Assembly: GCF_000308695.1 (NCBI RefSeq)
Contig: NZ_BAGG01000115.1
Span: 124,001-188,000, forward strand
Reading direction: 5' to 3'
Source of the DNA: Nocardia takedensis NBRC 100417
Lineage (GTDB): Bacteria > Actinomycetota > Actinomycetes > Mycobacteriales > Mycobacteriaceae
Length of the DNA stretch: 64,000 bases
This document shows positions 8,829 to 17,473 of the stretch, in pieces. A model generated the notes under the pieces. The model had not been told where the DNA came from. It worked only from the letters and a program-made list of their open reading frames with translations, and did not search any database. Position 1 is the stretch's first letter; each line of letters starts with the position of its first letter. The translations under genes and the position numbers were made by a program.

Positions 8829-9670
8829 GACCGACCGCCGGACCGCAACTCCTCGGCTACCTCACGGGCGAGGATTCCGGTGACGTGGCGACGCCAGTCG
8901 GGCGCGCCGTGCGGGTCGTCGAACCACAGGCGCGGGTCGAGCGCGGCCAGCGCGGTGTCGAGATCGTCGAGGTCAGGGGGCGCGGGAAAGTCGAGGACGA
9001 CAGGTCGCATGGTCGCGCCGGTGATGGTCAGCGCGACGCGCCCGTCGGGTTCGCGACGGCCCATCACGACCGACCCGGAGCGTCCGGTCGGCGCGATCGC
9101 GATCTTCCGGAACGCCGTGTGCGAGAGCAGACTTCGTCTCGGCACCGTGACCGAGCGGAGTACTTCGCCGGGCGCGAGGGCGGTGCGCTGCGGTCCGAGG
9201 ACGAACTCGCGCAGCGCGATTCGCCGGTCGACGCCGTCCGGCGACCAGATCAGCGCGTCGGCGTCGAGCGCGGTGAGCGCCGCCAGTACGCCGCCCGCGG
9301 GCAGCGCGAGGCAGATGTTGCCGCCGACCGTCGCGGTGCGCCAGATCTTGTGCGAGGCCAGCAGCGCCCGGCAGCCCGCCGCGAACAGCGCGGTTCCGGG
9401 CAGGTCCGGGCGCGGACCCCCGAGTTCCCGACCGGGGACGGTGCCGGCGAATTCGGCGAGCGTGCAGGTCGCGGCGATTTCCAGGCCCGCGGAGGTCTCG
9501 ACCAGCGCGGGCCACTCGAAGCCGGTGAGGTCGACCAGGCGGCGCAGATGCTCCTGCGGTTCGGAGTACAGGAAGGTGCCGCCCGCCAGGATCGCGGTGT
9601 CCGCGTCGAGGCAGGCCAGATCCGCCCGCTCCCGGGCCGTGACCACCTCCCGGATCGTGTCCAGGTCCAC
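8825..9670 (-). CDS. Xanthine dehydrogenase FAD-binding subunit
   Basis: Carries the FAD through which electrons leave the enzyme. The 281-residue protein has the CoxM/XdhB layout: ILAGGTFLY for FAD pyrophosphate binding at about residues 27-35, then the ATVGGNICLALPAG loop near residue 120 and a C-terminal CO-dehydrogenase flavoprotein domain. It overlaps the start of the fused iron-sulfur/molybdenum subunit by four bases and probably starts its own transcript, because 170 bases separate it from the deaminase gene upstream. Confidence 0.93.
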   Translation of the reverse strand: MDLDTIREVVTARERADLACLDADTAILAGGTFLYSEPQEHLRRLVDLTGFEWPALVETSAGLEIAATCTLAEFAGTVPGRELGGPRPDLPGTALFAAGCRALLASHKIWRTATVGGNICLALPAGGVLAALTALDADALIWSPDGVDRRIALREFVLGPQRTALAPGEVLRSVTVPRRSLLSHTAFRKIAIAPTGRSGSVVMGRREPDGRVALTITGATMRPVVLDFPAPPDLDDLDTALAALDPRLWFDDPHGAPDWRRHVTGILAREVAEELRSGGRS

Positions 9671-9840
9671 TTCTCACCTCACTCCACAGCACCTGTTACC
9701 ACCCTAGAGACCGCGGGTTGCCGGGATGTTGCACGACACCGGGTCCAGATTTCCCCCGCATTACCCGCCCCACCCGACCTGCGCCGTTCCCCACCCCGAA
9801 GTGCGAATGCTCACAGCACCGATTCGGCTGGATGAGCTGA

Positions 9841-11205
9841 TCAATGGCCGGTGACGAGGGTCTTCTGGGCTCGGGCGACCTGGGTGGCGACTTCGGATTC
9901 GTCCACAGTGGTGACGGCGCCGTCGCGGACCACTTCCCGGCCGTTGACGAGCAGGGCGGCGAGGGGTGGTGGGGAGCCGAGGACGAGGGCGGTGATCGGG
10001 TCCTCGATGCCCGCGTGAGCGGGGGTGTCGAGGCGCCAGAGGGCGAGGTCGGCGAGCTTGCCGGGTTCCACGGAGCCGATCTCGGCGGCGCGGCCGAGGA
10101 CGCGCGCGCCGCCCATGGTGGCCAGTTCGAGGGCGGTGCGCACGCTCATCGCGCGCGGTCCGCCGACGGCGCGCGCGTAGAGCAGGGCGTTGCGCGGTTC
10201 CTCGATCATGGAACTCGCTTCGTTGCTGGCCGCGCCGTCGACGCCGAGGCCGACCGGTACACCCGCGGCCAGCAGGTCGGCGGTGCGCGCGATACCCGCG
10301 CCGAGGCGGCCGTTGGAGGTCGGGCAGTGCGCGATCCCGGTGCCGGAGGCGGCCAGCGCCGTGATCGCCGGGTCGTCGAAGTGCACGCCGTGGGCGAACC
10401 ACACGTCTTCGCCGAGCCAACCGACGCGGTGCATGTATTCGGCGGGTGTGCACTCGAATTGTGTCGCGCAGTAGTCGGATTCGTCGGTCGTCTCGGCGAG
10501 GTGGGTGTGCAGTCGCACGCCGCGCGCGCGTGCCAGCGCGGCCGATTCCCGCAGCAGGTCGGCGGTCACCGAGAACGGCGAGCACGGGGCCAAGCCGATC
10601 CGCAGCATGGAATCGAAGGCCGGGTCGTGCCAGCGGTCGATCGCGTCGGCGCTCGCGGCGAGGATCGTGTCCAGGGATTCGACCACGTCGTCCGGCGGCA
10701 GTCCGCCCGCGCTCTCGCCGAGATCCATCGACCCCCGACACGGGTGGAATCGCAGACCCACCCGCGCGGCCGCCCTGATCTCGGCGGCCAGCAGGTCACC
10801 GCCCGCGCGCGGGAACAGGTAGTGGTGATCGCTGCTGGTGGTGCATCCCGTGCGGGCCAGTGCCGTCAGCGCGCCGGTCGCGGCGATCGCCACGGAATCC
10901 TCGGTGATGCCGGACCACACCGGATACAGCGTGGTCAGCCACTCGAACAGGGTGCTGTCGGCGGCGAGTCCGCGGGTGATCCACTGGTAGAGGTGGTGGT
11001 GGGTGTTGACCAACCCCGGCGTCAGCAGACATCCGCGCCCGTCGATGCGCGGACCGGCCGTCTGCGGGGCGTGGCCCGCGCCGACGGCGGCGATCCGGTT
11101 GCCGTGCACCACCACGTGACCGTCGCGGTATTCGGTTCCCGCCGCGTCGACCGTGGCGATCGCGCAGCCCTCGATGACCCACGTCGCCGCGGGCGGCACG
11201 GTCAC
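9841..11205 (-). CDS. Guanine or 8-oxoguanine deaminase (amidohydrolase)
   Basis: A 454-residue zinc amidohydrolase. It has the first metal motif NTHHHLYQW near residue 70, then HTHLAETTDE, FAHGVHF and the late metal or catalytic Asp in GLGVDGAASNE. The HHHLYQ form is the one I associate with 8-oxoguanine deaminases, while guanine deaminase is the alternative. Either way the product (xanthine or urate) feeds the neighbouring enzymes. The GTG at 11205 overlaps the uricase stop by four bases (GTGA). Another in-frame GTG lies six bases further in. Cytosolic, no signal peptide. Confidence 0.85.
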   Translation of the reverse strand: MTVPPAATWVIEGCAIATVDAAGTEYRDGHVVVHGNRIAAVGAGHAPQTAGPRIDGRGCLLTPGLVNTHHHLYQWITRGLAADSTLFEWLTTLYPVWSGITEDSVAIAATGALTALARTGCTTSSDHHYLFPRAGGDLLAAEIRAAARVGLRFHPCRGSMDLGESAGGLPPDDVVESLDTILAASADAIDRWHDPAFDSMLRIGLAPCSPFSVTADLLRESAALARARGVRLHTHLAETTDESDYCATQFECTPAEYMHRVGWLGEDVWFAHGVHFDDPAITALAASGTGIAHCPTSNGRLGAGIARTADLLAAGVPVGLGVDGAASNEASSMIEEPRNALLYARAVGGPRAMSVRTALELATMGGARVLGRAAEIGSVEPGKLADLALWRLDTPAHAGIEDPITALVLGSPPPLAALLVNGREVVRDGAVTTVDESEVATQVARAQKTLVTGH

Positions 11206-12107
11206 AGGTCCCAGGCCGGGCCGGGCTCCGGCGCGTCCTGACGGGCGACGGTGGCGTGGATGAGTCCGTAGGGACGGTCGTCGGCGTGGTAGACCTCCCC
11301 GTGGTTCGGGATGCCGAAACGCCCCAGGTCGTAGTCGAAGTGGTGACGGTTGGGCGCGGCCAACCGGACCTCGGCCAGGACGGGATACGCCTCGAGCGCG
11401 GCTTTGCCCATCTCGAACAGTGTCTGCTGCAACGCCTTCGAGTGCAGGGTGGCGAAGACCTCGAGCATGGCGGCGCGGATGCCGAGGTAGGTCTCGTCCC
11501 AGTCGACCCCGGTGGTCGCGGTGAAGCGCCACTGCGCGTTCAGCGACGTGGCCAGCATCCGGTCCGAGGTGGGCTCGAGCACGGTGAAATCGTCGACGAG
11601 GAAATCGGCGAATTCCGACCCGGTGGATTTGAGGATGACCAGGTCCTTCACCCCGCCGATCACCCAGGCCCGCTGCTCGGGGCCGACGCCCGCGACGGTG
11701 ACCGTCACGGTACGGATCTCCGGCCCCCGCCGCACCCAGGTGTGGTCGTGCTCGAGTGTGCCCACCGCGACCCGCTCCCAGGCGTATTCGTCGATCTCCA
11801 CCCGCGCGCTGCGCACCGGTTCGATCTCGTCGACGAAATGCGCGGCCAGCGCCAAACCGTAGTCCTCGACCGGTTGCGCGCCGGGCCGCTTGGCGAAGGC
11901 GTAGGCGGTCTGCTTCTGCGAATCGGTGGGCAGCACCTTGCGCTGGTCGCCCGCGACGTAGGCGTCGGCGAAATCGCCGCGCAGCACGGTGGAGACGTTG
12001 AGGTCGCGGATCTCGTGGCGCGCGGCATCGCGGTAGACGCGAACGATCCGGTTCTCGGCTTTGCCGTACCGGTTGTCCGACAACACGATCGGCCCGCTCA
12101 GTTGCAT
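11202..12107 (-). CDS. pucL: Urate oxidase (uricase)
   Basis: Cofactor-free oxidation of urate to 5-hydroxyisourate. At 301 residues it matches the family. Landmarks are RYGKAENRIVRVYRD at the start, TDSQKQTAYAFAK (the Thr of the active site), TGSEFADFLVDDFTVLEPTSDR with the Arg, Gln and Asn pocket downstream, and LAAPNRHHFDYDLGRFG near the C-terminus. No peroxisomal-type signal is expected or seen. The ATG at 12107 follows the uraH stop by one base. The open frame extending further upstream is a shadow of uraH. Confidence 0.96.
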   Translation of the reverse strand: MQLSGPIVLSDNRYGKAENRIVRVYRDAARHEIRDLNVSTVLRGDFADAYVAGDQRKVLPTDSQKQTAYAFAKRPGAQPVEDYGLALAAHFVDEIEPVRSARVEIDEYAWERVAVGTLEHDHTWVRRGPEIRTVTVTVAGVGPEQRAWVIGGVKDLVILKSTGSEFADFLVDDFTVLEPTSDRMLATSLNAQWRFTATTGVDWDETYLGIRAAMLEVFATLHSKALQQTLFEMGKAALEAYPVLAEVRLAAPNRHHFDYDLGRFGIPNHGEVYHADDRPYGLIHATVARQDAPEPGPAWDL

Positions 12108-12108
12108 C

Positions 12109-12426
12109 TCAGCTCCCTCGGTAGGTGGAGAAGGCGAAGGGCGACAACAACAACGGGACGTGGTAGTGCCGCTCCTCGCCGACGGCGAAGCTGATCGACA
12201 CCTCCGGGTAGAACGTGTCGATCCGCTGCTGCGCGAAGTACCCACCGGTGTCGAACACCAACCGGTAGACCGCGGGCGTGAGGTCATCGGCCAAGCGCGC
12301 GACGCGTCCGTCGGCATCGGTCGATCCCGTGCCGAGGAGCCGATCGCCCCGGTACAGGTCGACGGCGACGCCCGCGGCGGGTGCGCCGCGCACGGCGTCG
12401 AGGACGTGGGTGCTCAGCGAGCTCAC
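12109..12426 (-). CDS. uraH: 5-Hydroxyisourate hydrolase (transthyretin-like)
   Basis: Opens the 5-hydroxyisourate ring to OHCU. The 105-residue protein begins with LSTHVLD, which supplies one of the catalytic His residues. It includes RVARL and the HYHVPLLLSPFAFSTY region, and ends in YRGS, the C-terminal signature that separates this enzyme from transthyretin. It overlaps the uraD stop by four bases. Together with uraD and uricase it makes the stereospecific route to S-allantoin. Confidence 0.95.
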   Translation of the reverse strand: MSSLSTHVLDAVRGAPAAGVAVDLYRGDRLLGTGSTDADGRVARLADDLTPAVYRLVFDTGGYFAQQRIDTFYPEVSISFAVGEERHYHVPLLLSPFAFSTYRGS

Positions 12427-12917
12427 GCCTCGGCTCCGAACAGACGCAGCAACCGCGTCCGGTTGATCCGGCCCAGTTCCACGCGCATGATCCGCCGCTC
12501 GGTCGCGGGGTCGTTGCCCAGCCGGGTGGTCAGCAGGTCCAGCAGTTCGGCGCCGCCGCGGCCGGCGGCGTGCACCAGATACCGGTGACCGAAGCGCAGT
12601 TCGTAAGCCGTGTTGCCCGCCGCGAGCGCGTCGCGATCGTCCGGGTCGACGCCGGCCTGTTCCCGGGCCGAGCTCGCGGACGTGGTGGGCCCGCCGATGC
12701 GCGGGTGCGCCGCGACCGCGCGGTCGAGTTCGTCCTCGGACAGCAGGGCCAGTGCGTTCGCGGCGGCGTGCAGCACCGCGGGGAGGTCGGCGAACGGGCG
12801 CGCGGCGGCCACCGCGCGCGCGAAGTCGGGGGAATCGCAGCAGGTCCGCAGGACCGCCTCGGCCGCGTCCGCGGACATCGCGTTGAACCGCGCGAGATCG
12901 AGAGCGGGCTGCGTCAT
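12423..12917 (-). CDS. uraD: OHCU decarboxylase
   Basis: Decarboxylates 2-oxo-4-hydroxy-4-carboxy-5-ureidoimidazoline to S-allantoin. At 164 residues it is the usual size. It shows the all-helical family pattern: FNAMSADAAEAVLRTCC, AAHPRIGG with the catalytic His, and NTAYELRFGHRYLVHAAGRG (E..FG..Y.....G). Start taken as the ATG at 12917 (MTQPALDL); a longer version from 12953 would add an unlikely leader. It is the first gene of the uraD-uraH-uricase-deaminase run. Confidence 0.93.
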   Translation of the reverse strand: MTQPALDLARFNAMSADAAEAVLRTCCDSPDFARAVAAARPFADLPAVLHAAANALALLSEDELDRAVAAHPRIGGPTTSASSAREQAGVDPDDRDALAAGNTAYELRFGHRYLVHAAGRGGAELLDLLTTRLGNDPATERRIMRVELGRINRTRLLRLFGAEA

Positions 12918-13088
12918 CGCTCCAGCATCGGCCACCGCCTGCCGGGCCGCCACCCGAACGGGCCGCGACCCGCCGGGAATTCGCCCGCCACCCGCCGTCG
13001 GGTCTGTCGAAGCGAGAACTTCGTCATGAAAACGTCAGAATTCCCCCACCGTGCGGGCGGAGGTAACCCACGGGCAATGGTTCGCCGC

Positions 13089-13101
13089 TACGGTGGCGGG
13101 C
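13089..13101 (+). promoter_or_regulatory. Likely leaderless -10 for the MocA-like gene
   Basis: TACGGT (13089-13094) fits the actinobacterial TANNNT -10 and ends seven bases before the GTG at 13102, so transcription probably starts at the start codon. Confidence 0.45.
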
Positions 13102-13707
13102 GTGAGCTCCACCGCCCCCGCCCCGAGTGCCCCCGCCGCATGCGCGGGGATCGTGCTCGCGGCCGGCGCCGGGACCCGCTACGGGATGCCCAAAGCGCTG
13201 GCCGAGGACGGCGCGTGGCTGCGCGCGGCGGTGGCCGCCCTGCGTGACGGCGGCTGCGCGCCGGTCGTGGTGGTCCTCGGCGCGACGGGTCCGGAGCCGA
13301 TGCCGCTGCCCGCGGGCGCGGAGCACGTGTGGGCCGCCGACTGGGCGAGAGGGCTGAGCGCCTCGCTGCGGGCCGGCCTGGCGCGGGTGGCGGACACCGC
13401 GGCGGACTACGTCGCGATCATGCCGGTGGACACTCCCGATGTCGGCCCCGAGGTGGTGACGCGGGTCGTCGCGGCCGCCCGCACCGCGCCGAGCGGGCTG
13501 GCCAGAGCTGTGTTCCGCGGCACACCCGGGCACCCGGTTGTGATCGGCCACAAGCACTGGACCTCGGTCTGGTCGAGCGCGGTAGCAGATTCGGGAGCCC
13601 GCACCTATTTGGTCGGTCGAGAGGATATGGTGTGCGTCACGTGCGACGATTTGGCGACGGGACTCGATCGCGACTTCCCGGCCACGACGCCCGGTGATCG
13701 GAGCTAG
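13102..13707 (+). CDS. MobA-like nucleotidyltransferase, probable molybdenum cofactor cytidylyltransferase
   Basis: Expected to add CMP or GMP to molybdopterin for the xanthine dehydrogenase encoded divergently. The 201-residue protein opens with the nucleotide-binding signature GIVLAAGAGTRYGMPKAL (LAAGxGxRxG-K). It then has MPVDTPDVGPEVV (metal-binding DxP region) and a late GTPGHPVVIGHKHW, the pattern of MocA/MobA proteins. GTG start at 13102, leaderless by promoter position. It is followed after six bases by xdhC, a common pair. Cytidylyl versus guanylyl specificity cannot be read with certainty. Confidence 0.85.
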   Translation: MSSTAPAPSAPAACAGIVLAAGAGTRYGMPKALAEDGAWLRAAVAALRDGGCAPVVVVLGATGPEPMPLPAGAEHVWAADWARGLSASLRAGLARVADTAADYVAIMPVDTPDVGPEVVTRVVAAARTAPSGLARAVFRGTPGHPVVIGHKHWTSVWSSAVADSGARTYLVGREDMVCVTCDDLATGLDRDFPATTPGDRS

Positions 13708-13713
13708 AAACAG

Positions 13714-14754
13714 ATGCGCGACATCGTCGATGACCTATTGCGGGTGTGGCACTCCGGCCGGACCGGAGGACTTGCCACCGTCGTGCGAACCGTGGGTTCG
13801 GGGCCGTTGGACGTCGGCTCGGCGATTCTCGTCGACGCCAACGGCGCTGCCTACGGCTCGGTTCTCGGCGGGGCGGTGGAATCCGCGGTGCGCGAGGCGG
13901 CGCTGGCCGCGGCCCGCACCGGACGCCGGGCCATGCACCGCTTCGGTGTGCCCGCCACGGAGGCGGGCAACGAAGCGGGCGGCATGATCGACGTCTTCGC
14001 CGAACCCTTCTCCCGCCGCGACTTCCCCGAATTCCCGACCGTGGCGGCCGAGATCGCCGCGCACCGCCGGACCACCATCTTCACCGTGGTGTGGAATCCG
14101 GACGGCGACCTGATCGGTCAGCACCTGGTGACCGACAAGCGCCACGCCACCGAATTGGTGGCCCTGCCCGAATCCGACGTGTTCGTGTGCTCGTTCGCAC
14201 CGCCGCCCCGGATGATCATCTTCGGCGCGACCGCGATCTCCGCCGCTCTGACGGTGCAGGCCCGCCTGCTCGGCTACCGGGTGACGATCTGCGATTCCCG
14301 CGACGACCTGATCTCCGCCGACGCCTTCCCCGGCGCGGAGGTCGTGGTGGACTGGCCGCACCGCTACCTGAACACGCTCTCCGCGGCGGGCGAGATCGAC
14401 GCCGACACCGCGATCGTGGTGGTCTCGGGCGATCCGACCTTCGAGATCCCGCTGCTGACGGTGGCGCTGCGCCTGCCGGAACTGGCCTACCTCGGGGCGA
14501 CGGGCACGATGGCCGCGCACCACCGCCGGGTCGAGGACCTGCGGGCGGGCGGCTTCGGCGACGCGACGATGGCGCGACTGCACTCCCCCGCCGGTCTGGC
14601 CGTGGGGGCGCGCACCGCGACCGAGCACGCCATCGCCATCGCCGCGGAACTGCTCGCGGCGCGCAGTGGACGGAGCGTCCCCGTCCACCCTGGTAGGGCC
14701 GATGTGGTTCACGCCGAGGACGTCTTCGGCGCGAGGGCATCGGTCGCCCTGTGA
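13714..14754 (+). CDS. xdhC: XdhC/CoxI family xanthine dehydrogenase maturation factor
   Basis: Family members bind molybdenum cofactor, assist its sulfuration and insert it into xanthine dehydrogenase. The 346 residues hold the N-terminal XdhC domain (GLATVVRTVGSGPLDVG, GSVLGGAVE) and a C-terminal Rossmann-like domain (PRMIIFGATAIS... and LAYLGATGTMAAHH). The usual Cys of some XdhC N-terminal domains is not obvious. It is co-directional with the MocA-like gene, six bases away, and divergent from the catabolic operon it serves. Confidence 0.92.
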   Translation: MRDIVDDLLRVWHSGRTGGLATVVRTVGSGPLDVGSAILVDANGAAYGSVLGGAVESAVREAALAAARTGRRAMHRFGVPATEAGNEAGGMIDVFAEPFSRRDFPEFPTVAAEIAAHRRTTIFTVVWNPDGDLIGQHLVTDKRHATELVALPESDVFVCSFAPPPRMIIFGATAISAALTVQARLLGYRVTICDSRDDLISADAFPGAEVVVDWPHRYLNTLSAAGEIDADTAIVVVSGDPTFEIPLLTVALRLPELAYLGATGTMAAHHRRVEDLRAGGFGDATMARLHSPAGLAVGARTATEHAIAIAAELLAARSGRSVPVHPGRADVVHAEDVFGARASVAL

Positions 14755-14788
14755 CGACCGGGCCCCGACGACGTGGTCCCGTCAGCGA

Positions 14789-15859
14789 TTACTGCTTCAG
14801 ACCCGGATTCTCCGCGTAGACCTCGCGCAGCACCGACAGGTCGAACAACTGGTCGGCGGTGATGTCGATCTTCGCCGTGCGCAAGGCGGCGATGTTCTGT
14901 TCGACCAGGCGATCGGTCATGGTCAGCAGGCCGTTGGCGGCCGTGTCGGCCGAGACCACCAGGCCGTTCTGCGCCGTGGCCTCCTGGGTCTGTTCGGCCA
15001 GGTCGAGATTCTGGTCCTTGCCGTAGACCTCGACGGCCAGGCGCGCGGATTCGGCCGGGTCGGCGACCGCGTCCTTCCACCCTTTGATCTCGGCGGCCAG
15101 GAACGCCTTCAGTTTGTCGCGTTCGTCGTCGATGGTGGATTGCAGCACGGTGAGTGTTTCCGCGACCAGCGGCAGGTTGTAGTCGGCGAACAGGAAATTC
15201 GCGTTCGGAAAGCCCTTGGCGGCCAGCGTGATCGGTTCGTTGGTGACGTAACTGACCCAGCCGTCGACCTCACCGTTGGCCAGCGGTGTCGGATCGTATT
15301 GCGCGGGAACGATCGTCACGTCGGAGGGTTTCATGTCGTTCGCGGCGAGCAACGCGTTGAAGATCAACTGATTGGTGTCCTGCACGCCGATCTTGCGGCC
15401 CTTCATCTCCTGCGGCGAGCCGATCGGTTTCCCGGCCGAACTGACGATGCAGAACGGATTCTTCTGGAACGTGGTCGCGACGATCTTCGCGGGCAGACCT
15501 TCCAGGATCGCGGGGGCAGTCGTCTGCGGCGCGGACAGCCCCAACCACACCTTTCCGGTGTCGAGTCCGGCCTCGACCGACGTGCTGGCGGCGCCGCCCG
15601 CGATGAGATCCACCGCGCCGAATCCGGCGTCGCGGAAATAGCCGCGGGAATCGGCGAAATACTCACCGGCGAATTCGATGTTCTTCAACCAGGACAACTG
15701 GATCGCGACGGCGCCGAATTTAGAGCCGTCCGCGCGCGACCCGCCGGAGGATTCCGCCGCGTCGTCACCGCAGGCGGCCAGCGTCGCGGCGCCCCCTAGG
15801 ACGGCACCGGTGAGCGCGGAATAGCGGAGAAAACGGCGACGATCGAACACTGGTGTCAT
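14789..15859 (-). CDS. ABC importer substrate-binding lipoprotein (NMT1/TauA type)
   Basis: Binds the cargo of the importer encoded upstream. The 356-residue protein starts with a twin-arginine-like RRRFLRYSA followed by a lipobox ending AACGDD, so it looks like a Tat-exported lipoprotein anchored outside the membrane. The mature part has the NMT1/ThiY pattern: VAIQLSWLKNIEFAGEYFADSRGYF, GLDTGKVWLGLS and YDPTPLANGEVDGWVSYV. Cargo in this family ranges from sulfonates to pyrimidines and riboflavin. Position beside purine genes suggests a nucleobase-like compound, but the sequence does not prove it. Confidence 0.88.
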   Translation of the reverse strand: MTPVFDRRRFLRYSALTGAVLGGAATLAACGDDAAESSGGSRADGSKFGAVAIQLSWLKNIEFAGEYFADSRGYFRDAGFGAVDLIAGGAASTSVEAGLDTGKVWLGLSAPQTTAPAILEGLPAKIVATTFQKNPFCIVSSAGKPIGSPQEMKGRKIGVQDTNQLIFNALLAANDMKPSDVTIVPAQYDPTPLANGEVDGWVSYVTNEPITLAAKGFPNANFLFADYNLPLVAETLTVLQSTIDDERDKLKAFLAAEIKGWKDAVADPAESARLAVEVYGKDQNLDLAEQTQEATAQNGLVVSADTAANGLLTMTDRLVEQNIAALRTAKIDITADQLFDLSVLREVYAENPGLKQ

Positions 15860-15932
15860 GGACCGAATCTAGGGTCGGCCGGTTTCGGTTTGTTTACCTC
15901 CGCGTTCCGACCGTTCGCCGCGGCCCGGCGGG

Positions 15933-16730
15933 TCAGTCCGGCTCGCGCGGCGCGCCGAATCGGGCCAGGACCAGGTTCTCCACCACGCCCACGATCGCGT
16001 AGAGCGCCACCGACACCAGTGTGACGATCACGATGCTCGCCCACAGCTTGTTGTACTGGAAGGTGGGGATGGCCCGGATCAGACTCGCTCCCAAACCGGT
16101 TCCACTGCCCAGCCATTCGCCGATCAGCGCGCCGATCAGCGCGCCCGGCACCGAGATCCGGGCGGCGGCGAACACGGAGGGCAGCGCGGCGGGCAGCGCG
16201 ACCATGCGCAGCCCCGTCCAGCGCGACCCGCCGTAGGCCGCGACCACGTCCAACGCCTGGCGCGGCGCGCCGCGCAACCCCGTCACGATCATCACCAGCG
16301 CCGGGAACAGCACGACGATCGCGGCCATCACCGCGACGCCGCCCGATCCGCGGCCGAACACCAGCACGATGATCGGCGCGAGCGCGACCAGCGGCACCGA
16401 ACGCAACAGCATCGCCACCGGCATGAAAGTCTGCTCGAGGGCCGTCACCGAGACGAACAAGGCGGCGATGACCAGCGCCGCGCCCATGCCGAGACCGAAG
16501 CCGATGGCCGCGTCGCGCAGCGTGATCATCAGGTCGTCGAGGATGGCCGAGCGGGCGGCGGGCGCGCCGGGCGCGGTCACCAGGTAGCGCCAGATGTCGC
16601 CGGGTGATTTGCCGACCCGGGGACCGACCTGCGGGAAGACCCGCAGGAACAGTTCCCACAGCACCAGGATCAGCAGCAGCGAGGTCAGCAGCGGGAACAG
16701 GAACACCGCGATCCGGCGGGCCGCGGTCAT
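15933..16730 (-). CDS. ABC importer permease (TauC/SsuC type), second copy
   Basis: A 265-residue inner-membrane subunit with about six hydrophobic segments. The EAA coupling loop appears as LDVVAAYGGSRWTGLRMVALPAALPSVF near residue 160 and contacts the ATPase. The ATG at 16730 overlaps the stop of the other permease gene by four bases. Two related permeases (this and 16727-17473) imply a heterodimeric channel. Confidence 0.9.
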   Translation of the reverse strand: MTAARRIAVFLFPLLTSLLLILVLWELFLRVFPQVGPRVGKSPGDIWRYLVTAPGAPAARSAILDDLMITLRDAAIGFGLGMGAALVIAALFVSVTALEQTFMPVAMLLRSVPLVALAPIIVLVFGRGSGGVAVMAAIVVLFPALVMIVTGLRGAPRQALDVVAAYGGSRWTGLRMVALPAALPSVFAAARISVPGALIGALIGEWLGSGTGLGASLIRAIPTFQYNKLWASIVIVTLVSVALYAIVGVVENLVLARFGAPREPD

Positions 16731-17473
16731 CGCGCCTGTCCCGCCGTCAAGGGCGCGGCCAGTCGAGCGCCCAGCGCGACGATCGCGTAGCCGAGACCGG
16801 CCAACGCCGCCGCGGCCAAGGCCATCCCCCAAGTTCGCGGCACGTTGTAGGCGGTCTGGGCGGCGGTCAGCGCCACCCCGATCCCGCTGTCCACCCCGCC
16901 GAGGTATTCACCGATGATCGCGCCCAGCACCGCCGACGGCGCGGCGATCTTCAACGCCGCGAACAGGTTCGGCAACGCGGCGATTATCCGGACGCGCAAC
17001 AGTTGCTGGAACCGTCCGCCGCCGTAGGCGCGCACCAGGTCCAAAGCGGCGCGGTCGGCCGAACGCAGGCCGGCGACCGTACCGACCATCGTGGTGAAGA
17101 AGCAGTACATGGCGGCCAGGAAGACCGTCGGGGTGCGGCCGCCGAAGACCACCAGGATGATCGGGCCCAGCGCCAGCAGCGGCGTGCAGTAGCTGAGGAT
17201 CGCCAACTGCGTCGCCAGCGGTTCGATCGGCGGGATCAGCACCACCAGAACCGCCAGCGCCACGGCGGCGACGTTGCCCCAGACGAAACCGCGCAGCGCC
17301 CCTTGGGCGGTGATGCCGACGTTCGGGCCGTAGAGCTGCCATCCGTCCTGGTACATGGTGTGCACCACCGTCCACGGACTCGGAATGGTGCCGCCCGCGA
17401 CGCCGAGCGCCGCGCACAGCCACCACACCGCGATCATCCCCAGCACGCCCGCCGCGCCCCCGACGTACTTCAT
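16727..17473 (-). CDS. ABC importer permease (TauC/SsuC type), first copy
   Basis: A 248-residue membrane protein with roughly six transmembrane stretches and an EAA-like loop LDLVRAYGGGRFQQLLRVRIIAALPNLF near residue 150. Start at the ATG at 17473, overlapping the ATPase stop by four bases. It is paralogous to the downstream permease and probably pairs with it. Confidence 0.9.
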   Translation of the reverse strand: MKYVGGAAGVLGMIAVWWLCAALGVAGGTIPSPWTVVHTMYQDGWQLYGPNVGITAQGALRGFVWGNVAAVALAVLVVLIPPIEPLATQLAILSYCTPLLALGPIILVVFGGRTPTVFLAAMYCFFTTMVGTVAGLRSADRAALDLVRAYGGGRFQQLLRVRIIAALPNLFAALKIAAPSAVLGAIIGEYLGGVDSGIGVALTAAQTAYNVPRTWGMALAAAALAGLGYAIVALGARLAAPLTAGQAR

